A DNA stretch of 12,389 bases, taken from assembly GCA_020426125.1 (NCBI GenBank), contig JAGQQQ010000569.1:1-12389 (forward strand). Reading direction: 5' to 3'. The DNA is from Planctomycetaceae bacterium. GTDB taxonomy: Bacteria > Planctomycetota > Planctomycetia > Planctomycetales > Planctomycetaceae. Position 1 is the stretch's first letter; the number at the start of each line of letters is the position of its first letter. Shown here piece after piece: positions 1 to 7,069 of this stretch. Both the position numbers and the translations under genes were made by a program. A model generated the notes under the pieces. That model saw only the letters and a program-made list of their open reading frames with translations, ran no database searches and was not told where the DNA came from.

Positions 1-12
1 TGGAGTTTCTTC

Positions 13-1533
13 ATGAGTTCGGCCAGACGACAATTCTTGAAAACCACCGCCGCAACGGGACTCGCGATTTCCGGCAGCACACTTGGATTTCGACTTCCAC
101 TCCCGGAAGTCTGTGCGGCGGAAACCGTCGGGGCCGGCTCCCTTGTTCAGTTTCCGGATCCAATCGAACCGCTCGTTCAATTGATCGAGAAGACTCCCCG
201 AGGAGAGTTGATTGAGAAAGTGGCCAGACGGGTCCAGAACGGGACCTCCTATCAGGAGTTGCTCGCGGCGTTACTGCTGGCGGGGATTCGAAATGTGCAG
301 CCCTATCCCTCGGTCGGTTTCAAGTTTCATTGTGTTCTCGTGGTGAACAGTTGCCACTTGGCTAGTCTCGCCGGTCCAGACGAGGATCGCTGGCTTCCGA
401 TTTTCTGGGCGATCGACCATTTCAAATCCTCTCAAGCGGACGAACAGCGTCGGAGCGGATGGCGAATGGCGGCCGTTGACGAGTCCAAGATTCCCGATGC
501 GACCGCGGCGAAAAAGGAATTCATCGCGGCCATGGACACTTGGGATCTCGACCGTGCCGACCGAGCAACGGCCGTTCTTGTCCGAAACACGGGAGCAACG
601 GACGTCTTCAATCTGTTTGCCCAGTATGCGGCTCGGGACTTTCGTTCGATTGGTCACAAAGCGATCTATCTGGCCAACTCCTGGCGAACATTGCAGGTCA
701 TTGGCTGGCAATACGCGGAACCGGTGTTGAGATCGCTGACGGCCGCGCTGTTGAACCATTCCGGCGAACCCAACCCAGCGGAGTCTTCACTTGGGGCCGA
801 TGAGTCCTGGCGAAGCATAGACCAAGTTCTTTCACAATTGCCGGCCAACTGGACGGCCGGCCTCAGTGATGTGGGAGCGGTGACCACGCTGCATGAAGCG
901 TTTCGCTCCGCGACGCCGGTCGAGTGTGTCAACTCGGGGGCTGAAGCGCTCGCCGGTGGAGCGGGAGTTCAGTCCATTTGGGACGCCGTGTTCACAGGGG
1001 CCGGAGAATTGCTGATGCGGCAGCCGGGCATCATCGGGTTACATGGTCTAACCACAGCGAATGCCGTCCACTACCTCTTTGAGAATGCCGCGGACCCACG
1101 ACTACGTCAGAAACTCGCGTTGCAAGCGTGTGGGTTCAACGCATACTTTCGAGAAGCGGCCAAGGGACGAGGGAACGTGGCTGACACGTTACTGGATTCT
1201 CTTGCGGAATCGGCACAAGACACGGCCAATTCCTCCGTGGAGGAAATCCTCCATGACATTTCCGGAAATCGGCAGAATGCCGCCCACAAGCTACTCGCAC
1301 ACCTGGAAGCGGGCGGGGATCCTCATGCCTTTATCGATGCAGCCCGACGGATGGTATTCCTCAAAGGCAACGATGCTCACGACTACAAATTCAACTCGGC
1401 TGTGTTGGAGGACTTTGCCCATGTGAGCCCCCATTGGCGAAATCGATTCCTCGCGACGTCGGTCTTCAACTTGAATGGTGCCGGAGAACCGGATAACCAG
1501 CTCGTCCAACGGATCGAAAACGCTCTGAGCTGA
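13..1533 (+). CDS. Tat-signal histidine-rich protein of unknown function
   Basis: The 506-residue protein opens with a twin-arginine export signal: SARRQFLKTTAATGLAISG, Arg5-Arg6 followed by a weakly hydrophobic stretch to about residue 26, with a possible cleavage site near CAAET (34-38). The protein is therefore probably folded with a cofactor before export to the periplasm. The mature part looks all-helical and carries many histidines: His106 and His115 (FHCVLVVNSCH), His136 (AIDHF), His215 (IGHKAIYLANSW), His294 (TTLHEAF), His344 and His353 (GLHGLTTANAVHYL), and His456 (NDAHDYKFN). This spacing suggests metal or heme binding, but I do not recognise a named family; a remote resemblance to questin-oxidase-like proteins is only an impression. 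The start is supported by GGAG at 2-5, seven bases before the ATG. It converges on the M28 peptidase gene. That it is a real gene is near certain; its function is unknown. Confidence 0.85.
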   Translation: MSSARRQFLKTTAATGLAISGSTLGFRLPLPEVCAAETVGAGSLVQFPDPIEPLVQLIEKTPRGELIEKVARRVQNGTSYQELLAALLLAGIRNVQPYPSVGFKFHCVLVVNSCHLASLAGPDEDRWLPIFWAIDHFKSSQADEQRRSGWRMAAVDESKIPDATAAKKEFIAAMDTWDLDRADRATAVLVRNTGATDVFNLFAQYAARDFRSIGHKAIYLANSWRTLQVIGWQYAEPVLRSLTAALLNHSGEPNPAESSLGADESWRSIDQVLSQLPANWTAGLSDVGAVTTLHEAFRSATPVECVNSGAEALAGGAGVQSIWDAVFTGAGELLMRQPGIIGLHGLTTANAVHYLFENAADPRLRQKLALQACGFNAYFREAAKGRGNVADTLLDSLAESAQDTANSSVEEILHDISGNRQNAAHKLLAHLEAGGDPHAFIDAARRMVFLKGNDAHDYKFNSAVLEDFAHVSPHWRNRFLATSVFNLNGAGEPDNQLVQRIENALS

Positions 1534-1560
1534 GCGATTCCCATTCATCCACTCGGGCCT

Positions 1561-1595
1561 ACGGGGGGCTCGACTCCCCCACCGTTACGGCTTTT
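1561..1595. terminator. G/C hairpin between convergent genes, possible bidirectional terminator
   Basis: ACGGGGGG (1561-1568) can pair with CCCCCACCGT (1576-1585) around a short loop. One unpaired A interrupts the stem. A CTTTT run follows at 1591-1595. It lies in the 109-base gap between two genes that end towards each other, where a terminator is expected. The T-run is short and offset from the stem, so the call is moderate. Confidence 0.4.
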
Positions 1596-1642
1596 GGCCA
1601 GAAACCCACGATTGTGGCGACGAATTCGCAACGGACCACGCC

Positions 1643-3631
1643 TTAACCGCGCGGCGTGGCCAAAGTGATCTTGAGCGTGACCCGTTTTCCGCCACGCATG
1701 ACCACGACTTCGACTTGCTCACCCGCCTGAAACTTTCGCAGTGCCAGATCGAAGTCATCCAATCCCCCAATTCGGTTCCCCCCGAACTCGACGATGATAT
1801 CCCCTCCTTTCAGGCCTCCCTTTTCGGCCGGGCTATCTGGGGAGACGCCTTGAATCGCATAACCTTCTGCGTCAGTTCCAAAATCGGGGATACTTCCAAA
1901 ATAGGGACGGCTCCCGGTCCGTTCGAGAATGGCGGTCCCTTTGACTTGAGTGTACTCCGGTCGTTTGTCCGAGGATGCCGTCGCGACGGCAATCCGCTCG
2001 AGAAAGGTGACGATCCGATCCATCCCATCGGCATTGATCTTATCCCAGTCATCGCTCGGCCGGTGGTAGTCGCTGTGTGTCCCGGTAAAGAGATGTAACA
2101 CGGGAATCCGCTTCGCGTAAAATGTCGAATGGTCACTCGGCCCGAATCCCTCCGGCTTTTTCGACAAATCGAGGCTGAGTGGTTGGGCGTACTCGTCGAG
2201 GATCTCCTCCCATGTGGGACTGGTTCCCGTCCCAAAAACGGTCAGCTTGTTTTCATCGAGGCGCCCGATCATATCCATGTTGAGCATGGCGACCGTCTTC
2301 TCCAACGCGACGACGGGCTCTTTGACATATTCTTCCGATCCGAGCAGGCCCCGTTCTTCGCCCGTGAAGGCGATGAAGACAATCTTTCGTGACAGCTTGT
2401 CGCGTTGTCTGGAAAGCCGCCGAGCGAGTTCGAGTAGTCCGGCGGTTCCCGAGGCGTTGTCATCGGCTCCGTTATGCACGTCCATGGAACTCGGGAGTAG
2501 CGAGCCTTCGCCGCCATACCCCAGGTGATCGAAGTGCGCTCCAATCACGATCGCTTCGTCTCTCTGGGAACCACTCCCGTCGAGAATCCCAATTACGTTT
2601 TTGACGGGCCGGCGAACCAGTTCCAATGTCGCTTCGCCAGTGGCCGTCCAACCTTCGAGTTCCCGGCTCGCGGGAGCGTTGGATTGGTCGATGACCGCTT
2701 CAATTTCTGCGAGGCTTCCACCGGTTGACGGGATCAACATTTGGTTGACGACTTCCTGAGTCACGTGAAGACAGGGGATCGATTTGCCCGCCCGTGTTCC
2801 GGCGTACCCGAATTCCATGAGGACATCTTCGTCATGTTCTCTGACGAGTCCCGAAACCTCGTCCAAGTGAATCAAAGCCGTCTTCAATTCTTTTCGCGTC
2901 TTCTCGGACGGGGCTGCGTCCGCGACCTCGCGCGCCAGCTTAAGAACTGCTTGCGTCGCCTCGCTTTCCTTCTTCGTCAGTTGTTCCCGTTCGCTGGTGC
3001 CGCTGAACGGATCATTCACGAACAAGACAGCGACGGCTCCCTTGGTATAGGCCTGGCTGAGTTTGGTGGTCAACGCCGCATGCCGGGAGATACCGTGTCC
3101 CACGGCGAAGGGGCCATGCGGATTGGATTGCTGGGGAGTTCGCCGCATAACAATGACGACTTTCCCCTCCACATCGAGGTTGTCAAAGTCATTGTATTCC
3201 ACGTCGGGAGCGTCGATGCCGTATCCTGCAAACACGACAGGTGCGGAGAACTTGCCGGCGGAACCGAACGAGCAGACCTGAAAATCCACGCCGAGCTTCA
3301 GTTCCATCTTCTTATTGCCAGGACCTGACAGCGTCAAAGTGTTGGGAGAACCAAGTTCGGCCCCATCAGTAATATCAAATTCCTGATACGGATCTCCTCC
3401 CGCCGACTTCACGTTGAGACCGGCCTTTTCAAACTCTCGGGCGATGAATGCCGCAGCCTTTTCCAACCCTTTGGTCCCGACACCGCGGCCTTCGTACTCA
3501 TCGGATGCGAGTTCCTTGACATCCGCAAGCATCCGCTCCGCCGATTCGGACAGGTCCGCAGCGGGCAGTCCAAAAGCCAGACACAGTTGCGACAGAACAA
3601 TAACAAACCAGACAGGTCTCTTCAGATTCAT
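1643..3631 (-). CDS. Secreted M28-family zinc aminopeptidase with PA and PDZ domains
   Basis: The 662-residue protein starts with a Sec-type signal peptide (MNLKRP then hydrophobic residues 7-21, likely cut near LPAAD). The N-terminal part of the peptidase fold (30-115) is interrupted by a PA (protease-associated) insert at roughly 120-300. The M28 core follows at 335-550. Its metal site is visible: His366 (GAHFDHLG), Asp390 (GADDNASG), the base and ligand Glu425-Glu426 (FTGEERGLLGS), Asp453 (NMDMIGR) and His523 (HSDYHRPSDD). Residues 575-660 form a PDZ domain (GVSPDSPAEKGGLKGGDIIVE), which probably docks C-terminal peptides or regulates access. The family removes N-terminal residues from peptides using two zinc ions; the exact specificity cannot be read here. 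The start is supported by GAGG six bases upstream on the minus strand (3638-3641). It is divergent from the alcohol dehydrogenase gene. Confidence 0.93.
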   Translation of the reverse strand: MNLKRPVWFVIVLSQLCLAFGLPAADLSESAERMLADVKELASDEYEGRGVGTKGLEKAAAFIAREFEKAGLNVKSAGGDPYQEFDITDGAELGSPNTLTLSGPGNKKMELKLGVDFQVCSFGSAGKFSAPVVFAGYGIDAPDVEYNDFDNLDVEGKVVIVMRRTPQQSNPHGPFAVGHGISRHAALTTKLSQAYTKGAVAVLFVNDPFSGTSEREQLTKKESEATQAVLKLAREVADAAPSEKTRKELKTALIHLDEVSGLVREHDEDVLMEFGYAGTRAGKSIPCLHVTQEVVNQMLIPSTGGSLAEIEAVIDQSNAPASRELEGWTATGEATLELVRRPVKNVIGILDGSGSQRDEAIVIGAHFDHLGYGGEGSLLPSSMDVHNGADDNASGTAGLLELARRLSRQRDKLSRKIVFIAFTGEERGLLGSEEYVKEPVVALEKTVAMLNMDMIGRLDENKLTVFGTGTSPTWEEILDEYAQPLSLDLSKKPEGFGPSDHSTFYAKRIPVLHLFTGTHSDYHRPSDDWDKINADGMDRIVTFLERIAVATASSDKRPEYTQVKGTAILERTGSRPYFGSIPDFGTDAEGYAIQGVSPDSPAEKGGLKGGDIIVEFGGNRIGGLDDFDLALRKFQAGEQVEVVVMRGGKRVTLKITLATPRG

Positions 3632-3676
3632 TCACCACCTCGACGGAATTCCAATTCGGCGACCCGGAATTCTATA

Positions 3677-3690
3677 CGGGAACGCTCCCG
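3677..3690. promoter_or_regulatory. Inverted repeat in the divergent promoter region
   Basis: CGGGA-ACGC-TCCCG (3677-3690) is an imperfect 14-base palindrome between the M28 gene and the alcohol dehydrogenase gene. It sits directly after a -10-like TATACG (3673-3678), with a poor -35 (TTCCAA, 3649-3654). It could be an operator or a 5' leader hairpin. Nothing identifies a regulator. Confidence 0.25.
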
Positions 3691-3735
3691 ATGAGTATGT
3701 TGCACGTGTCCCTCATCTCAGATGATCGAAAACAA

Positions 3736-4893
3736 ATGTCCTTGGCTTTTCAACTCCTGCTTCCCCGAAAAGTGGTATTCGGACTCGGCAAACGGTCCGA
3801 ACTGGGCTCGCTCGCTTCCTGCCTTGGACGGCGAGCTTTTCTCATCGACGGGTCCCGAACCCTGCACGATAGCCCTTTCTGGATCGAAATCCTGGAACCT
3901 CTCCGGACAGCGGGAATCGTGGTCGAACACATTGCGACCGCAAGTCGGGAGCCGACCATTGCCGACGTCGACGAGACAGCCAACCACGTTCGTCGTTTGA
4001 AACCTCATTCGGGAGACTTCCTGATCGGATTAGGGGGGGGCTCCGCGATGGATCTCGCGAAAGCCGTCTCCGCAATGGCCACCAACACCAAAAGTCCGAC
4101 CGTTCGGGACTATCTCGAAGGAGTCGGCACAGGGCTGTCGCTTACGAACCCCCCGCTGCCGATGTTGGCCATTCCCACAACAGCCGGAACAGGTACCGAA
4201 GCCACGAAAAACGCAGTGATCTCCGTCGATGCCCCCCCCGTGAAGAAGAGTCTCCGGTCGGAACAGATGGTTCCCGCCGCGGTTTTGATCGACCCGGAAT
4301 TGACCGTTCCCAACTCTCCGGCTCAAACAGCCGCGTCCGGGATGGACGCCATCACCCAGCTTCTCGAAAGTTTTTTCTCCCGCCGGTCCCAACCAGTCAC
4401 CGACGCTCTCTGTCTCGACGGTCTCGTCAAAGCCCTTCCGGCAATAGAATCGGCCTATCAAAACGGTAGCGATCTCGCGGCCCGATCGGCAATGTCCTAT
4501 GCGGCGTTTCTCTCCGGTGTCGCCCTCGCGAATTCCGGTCTGGGAATGGCCCATGGCGTCGCGGCCGCCTTGGGAGCAATCAACGATGTACCCCACGGTC
4601 TCGCATGTGCTGTGATGCTTCCCGTAACATTGAAGACAAACGAGGCTGTGATCCTGGAAAAGGTGTCCCTTCTCAATCGCCATCTCGAAGCAAACGGCCT
4701 GCCGGGAGACATACTGGGGACGATCTCTCAACTCAGTCGATCCTTGGCCATCCCCGAAAAACTCCGCGACCTGGGTGTTCAGCAGGAACAACTCCCCGCA
4801 ATCGTTGCCGGCTCACGCGGCAATAGCATGAGCGGCAATCCCCGTGATCTTACCGATCAGGAACTGACTCAAATTCTGGAGGCGGCCTGGTGA
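3736..4893 (+). CDS. Iron-containing (group III) alcohol dehydrogenase
   Basis: From ATG 3736 the 385-residue product has the family layout. The N-terminal NAD(P)-binding domain starts with LLPRKVVFGLG and contains the glycine-rich GLGGGSAMDLAKA (about 98-110). An all-helical metal-binding domain follows. The PTTAGTGTEAT segment (about 147-157) is also typical. Members interconvert alcohols with aldehydes or ketones. The metal site would be Asp204 (SGMDAITQ), position 208, His273 (GMAHGV) and His287 (VPHGL). Position 208 is Gln rather than the His seen in FucO-type enzymes, so the metal may be bound differently, although I believe some subfamilies carry Gln here. The in-frame ATG at 3691 would add 15 residues; 3736 is preferred because it places the conserved FG motif at the usual distance, but neither has a strong ribosome site. 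Its stop overlaps the next gene, implying coupled expression. The substrate is unknown. Confidence 0.9.
   Translation: MSLAFQLLLPRKVVFGLGKRSELGSLASCLGRRAFLIDGSRTLHDSPFWIEILEPLRTAGIVVEHIATASREPTIADVDETANHVRRLKPHSGDFLIGLGGGSAMDLAKAVSAMATNTKSPTVRDYLEGVGTGLSLTNPPLPMLAIPTTAGTGTEATKNAVISVDAPPVKKSLRSEQMVPAAVLIDPELTVPNSPAQTAASGMDAITQLLESFFSRRSQPVTDALCLDGLVKALPAIESAYQNGSDLAARSAMSYAAFLSGVALANSGLGMAHGVAAALGAINDVPHGLACAVMLPVTLKTNEAVILEKVSLLNRHLEANGLPGDILGTISQLSRSLAIPEKLRDLGVQQEQLPAIVAGSRGNSMSGNPRDLTDQELTQILEAAW
4878..4893 (+). promoter_or_regulatory. Ribosome site and GTGA stop/start overlap
   Basis: GGAGG (4878-4882) lies inside the last codons of the dehydrogenase gene, seven bases before a GTG (4890-4892) that shares bases with the dehydrogenase stop TGA (4891-4893). 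It fixes the kinase start as GTG and indicates translational coupling of the two genes. Confidence 0.75.
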
Positions 4894-5813
4894 TTCTGAC
4901 AGCTGGACTATCCCCTGCGTGGCAGCAGATTCTGTCGTTCGATGAGTTCCGATTGGGTGAAGTCAACCGGGCCAAAAACGCCGTGTGGTGTGCCTCAGGC
5001 AAGGTGATTAACGTCGCCGTCACATGTGCCCAATTGGAGTCCCCGACCCATTTGATCTGCTGTCGGGGAGGCGTGACCGGCTTGGCCCTTGCCGCAGAAG
5101 TCGAATCTTTGGGAGTGGATGCGGACTGGATTAACGTCGAGCATCCCACCCGGGTCTGTACGACCATCCTGCAAACCGAAGGATTCCAGACGACGGAGCT
5201 GGTCGAGAATGCTCCACCGGTCTCACCAGCGGTTTTGGAGAACTTCCTGTCGCGTGTTCGTGAACGATCCCATCATTGCGACGTCGTCGCTCTCGCCGGT
5301 TCACTTCCGAGCAATGCCCAAAGCGATTACTACCGACAATTGCTCGATCAGACGGAGGCGAAATTGGTCCTGGACTTTCGCGGCGAGGGCTTGTTGCGAT
5401 GTTTGGACCTCAAACCGCTGGTGGTCAAACCAAATCGTGAAGAGCTTGAAATGACCTTGGGGCGTCCACTTCCTCACGATGAAGACCTCATCACCGGGAT
5501 GGGAGAGTTGCGAGAGCGGGGAGCCCAATGGGTCGTGATTACCGACGGCCCTCGAGCCGTCTGGGTCGAGTCGATTGAGGGAACATTCAAGCTGATCCCG
5601 CCTCACGTCAAGGTGGTCAACCCGATTGGCTGTGGGGATTGCATGGCCGGTGGAATCGCCAGCGAATTGGACCGCGGAGTCACCGTGTTAAAGGCCATTC
5701 AATTTGGAATCGCCGCGGCTTCGCTGAATGCGACGATGCTTCTCCCGGGACGTCTCCGCCGGAGCACCGTGAACAACATGGCCGCCGAAGTCCAGATTGA
5801 AAGATTGGATTGA
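4890..5813 (+). CDS. PfkB-family sugar kinase, 1-phosphofructokinase/tagatose-6-phosphate kinase-like
   Basis: The 307-residue protein begins MILTAGLSPAWQQIL, the opening strand of the FruK/LacC branch of PfkB kinases. It carries the substrate-site SGKVINVAV (36-44; family GKGxNVA), AGSLPSN (136-142), VVKPNREEL (178-186) and the catalytic anion-hole motif NPIGCGDCMAGG (244-255), with Asp250 as the expected base. The family transfers phosphate from ATP to a sugar phosphate (fructose-1-P, tagatose-6-P) or related sugar in the cytosol. No phosphotransferase system gene lies beside it, so a FruK role in PTS fructose uptake has no local support. Two details differ from the textbook motifs: GKV instead of GKG, and GCGD instead of GAGD or GSGD. 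The GTG start is set by a good ribosome site and the overlap with the dehydrogenase gene, which implies a shared pathway. The exact substrate is open. Confidence 0.85.
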   Translation: MILTAGLSPAWQQILSFDEFRLGEVNRAKNAVWCASGKVINVAVTCAQLESPTHLICCRGGVTGLALAAEVESLGVDADWINVEHPTRVCTTILQTEGFQTTELVENAPPVSPAVLENFLSRVRERSHHCDVVALAGSLPSNAQSDYYRQLLDQTEAKLVLDFRGEGLLRCLDLKPLVVKPNREELEMTLGRPLPHDEDLITGMGELRERGAQWVVITDGPRAVWVESIEGTFKLIPPHVKVVNPIGCGDCMAGGIASELDRGVTVLKAIQFGIAAASLNATMLLPGRLRRSTVNNMAAEVQIERLD

Positions 5814-5878
5814 CAGTTCAGATTTCCCCGGTCCAGGTGTCGATTCCCTTCTCGGATTCCCTCCCGTTGAGTTCCGAT

Positions 5879-5899
5879 GGGCACAAGAGTCCCCTGCCC
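5879..5899. terminator. Weak G/C hairpin in a convergent gap
   Basis: GGGCA (5879-5883) can pair with TGCCC (5895-5899) around an 11-base loop. The right side reads AGTCCCCTGCCCC, close to AGTCCCCTGTCCC in the hairpin at 8538-8557. The stem is short and lacks a T-run, so a termination role is uncertain. Confidence 0.2.
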
Positions 5900-6017
5900 C
5901 TCAGGCTCGATCAATTTCTCCGTGTGCCCCGGCTGGTCAGTTCGCACGAAGGGGAATCTGTCTCGCGACGGAGAACACAAACTTGGAGGGCGTCCGATTC
6001 GCGATGGCGAAATCATG
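5900..6017 (+). pseudogene. Possible remnant of a small S4-domain RNA-binding protein gene
   Basis: The 265-base gap 5814-6078 has no intact gene. Two short segments in different frames resemble the two halves of a YbcJ-like S4 domain in the right order. LRLDQFLRVPRLVSSHEGE (5900-5956) recalls the family start RLDQFLKxxxLVxxGGxA. DGEHKLGGRPIRDGEIM (5967-6017, next frame) recalls xNGExExRRxRxLxxGD. About eight residues between the halves and the reading frame are lost. If real, this is a decayed gene or an assembly error. The match is by eye, on low-complexity basic sequence, and may be chance. Confidence 0.25.
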
Positions 6018-6078
6018 ACGCGGCGGCGATTCTGCAATGTTGATCTATCCACCATGACCTTATCGGGGGATCGCCAGA

Positions 6079-6387
6079 TTACGACGGAACACCCTGTTTC
6101 CTTCGTGAAGCCAGGCATGAAGGGCTGTTGATCTCGAAATCCCGACAAGCTTGGGGCCGGAATTCGTAGTGCCGACATTGTTTTCTCGACTCGTCGTACC
6201 AGAGACACGGGCGTTCTGGAAGCTGGAAGCGAATCTCCCAAAGTGGTTCGAGTTCCGCGCGGAGATCGTCGGGGACCATGCGTTCCTGGATTTCATCGAA
6301 GTTTGCGTCGCGGCAGAATGGCGGCACTGCAATGTGCTGGCAGCAGGCTCCGCAGTCATCACAGTTTTCAAGAACAGTAAGTGACAT
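6079..6387 (-). CDS. YkgJ-type cysteine-cluster protein, probable iron-sulfur or zinc binder
   Basis: From the ATG at 6387 the product has 102 residues and nine cysteines in the pattern of the YkgJ/UPF0153 (CxxCxxCC) family. The opening CDDCGACC (Cys9, 12, 15, 16) is followed by VPPFC (Cys25), CLWYDESRKQC (Cys61, 71), HYEFRPQAC (Cys81) and a final Cys91. The HY-RP-CR-F context around the last cysteines is the family signature. The proteins are thought to hold a metal cluster; their biochemical role is poorly known and I assign none. A longer frame reaches an ATG at 6453, but its first 22 residues look unlike the family, whose members begin shortly before CxxC, so 6387 is preferred. No clear ribosome site precedes it. 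It diverges from the DUF1499 gene across 150 bases. Confidence 0.82.
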   Translation of the reverse strand: MSLTVLENCDDCGACCQHIAVPPFCRDANFDEIQERMVPDDLRAELEPLWEIRFQLPERPCLWYDESRKQCRHYEFRPQACRDFEINSPSCLASRRKQGVPS

Positions 6388-6504
6388 CGCCAATCGTTTC
6401 GCAACTCGGAACGACCAAAGGTCTATATTTTCTGCAATCCGACCGTCGACCACAACCGGGGTTTATCCCACGCGGTTGCTTTGTCCCCCAACTCCCGCTT
6501 CCCC

Positions 6505-6532
6505 TTGGAAACTTTTCTCCATCGCGTATAAC
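6505..6532 (+). promoter_or_regulatory. Sigma70-like promoter abutting the DUF1499 start
   Basis: TTGGAA (6505-6510) and TATAAC (6527-6532) are separated by 16 bases and each matches the sigma70 consensus well. Transcription would start near 6538-6540, which is the start codon itself, so the mRNA would be leaderless or nearly so. This fits the absence of a Shine-Dalgarno site. Confidence 0.5.
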
Positions 6533-6537
6533 GTCCC

Positions 6538-7023
6538 ATGATGAAAATGCGGCGATTGCTATTGGCCCTTCTGTTAATCGTTCCCTTGGGGATCGTTCTC
6601 TCTTTCGCTGGAATGAGTATGTTCTCCAAACGGCCTGACGATCTGGGAATTCACAACGGCCAGCTTCGCGACTGTCCGTCATCCCCAAACTGCGTGGGGA
6701 CACACGCCAGTGACGAGACGAAGCGAATGCCCCCGCTCTCATACTCCGGCGATTCCGCCAATGCTTGGCAACGGCTCAAGGAAGTCATTCAATCCATGCC
6801 CCGCATGAAAATCGTCACCGATGACGCAAATTACTTGCACGTCGAGTTTACCAGTTTCCTCTTTCGGTTCGTGGATGACGTCGAGTTCCAGTTGGACGAC
6901 GACAAGAAGGTGATTCATTTCCGGTCAGCGTCGCGAGTCGGGCATTCCGATTTGGGAGTCAATCGGGAACGCATGGCAACGATCCAACAGCGATTTGAAG
7001 GAGCGTCGCGGACGGACCAATAG
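6538..7023 (+). CDS. DUF1499 family protein, membrane-anchored or secreted
   Basis: The 161-residue protein has an N-terminal hydrophobic segment (residues 5-28) that is either a signal peptide or a membrane anchor. The rest is the DUF1499 domain. Its two hallmark parts are visible: the CPSSPNCV motif (46-53) near the front and RSASRVGHSDLGVNRERM (129-146) at the end, with the strand-rich middle HVEFTSFLFRFVDDVEFQLDD (101-121). Two cysteines (46 and 52) could form a disulfide outside the cytoplasm. The molecular function of the family is not established. Two ATGs stand in tandem (6538 and 6541), then a third at 6547, and none has a Shine-Dalgarno site; the promoter just upstream suggests leaderless translation. 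It is followed after a short gap by the DUF1501 gene on the same strand and may share transcription with it. Confidence 0.88.
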   Translation: MMKMRRLLLALLLIVPLGIVLSFAGMSMFSKRPDDLGIHNGQLRDCPSSPNCVGTHASDETKRMPPLSYSGDSANAWQRLKEVIQSMPRMKIVTDDANYLHVEFTSFLFRFVDDVEFQLDDDKKVIHFRSASRVGHSDLGVNRERMATIQQRFEGASRTDQ

Positions 7024-7069
7024 CTGCCCATTTCCATTCGGATTGCAGACGCACGGGAGGAATGGCAAA

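Noticed and set aside
2741..3328. Plus-strand open frame of 195 codons opposite the M28 peptidase
   Set aside because: It is antisense to the PA-domain part of an intact peptidase gene, with no motif or ribosome site.
4030..4791. Minus-strand open frame of 253 codons inside the alcohol dehydrogenase gene
   Set aside because: It is wholly antisense to a clear enzyme gene; the His/Cys/Gly-rich product has no family pattern.
5699..6241. Minus-strand open frame of 180 codons across the kinase end and the YkgJ gene
   Set aside because: It overlaps two better-supported genes and the product is low-complexity Arg/Ser/Pro-rich without a recognisable domain.
6995..7069. Extension of the DUF1501 gene to an upstream ATG
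   Set aside because: It would overlap the DUF1499 gene, push the Tat signal to residue 44 and lacks a ribosome site as good as that for 7070.
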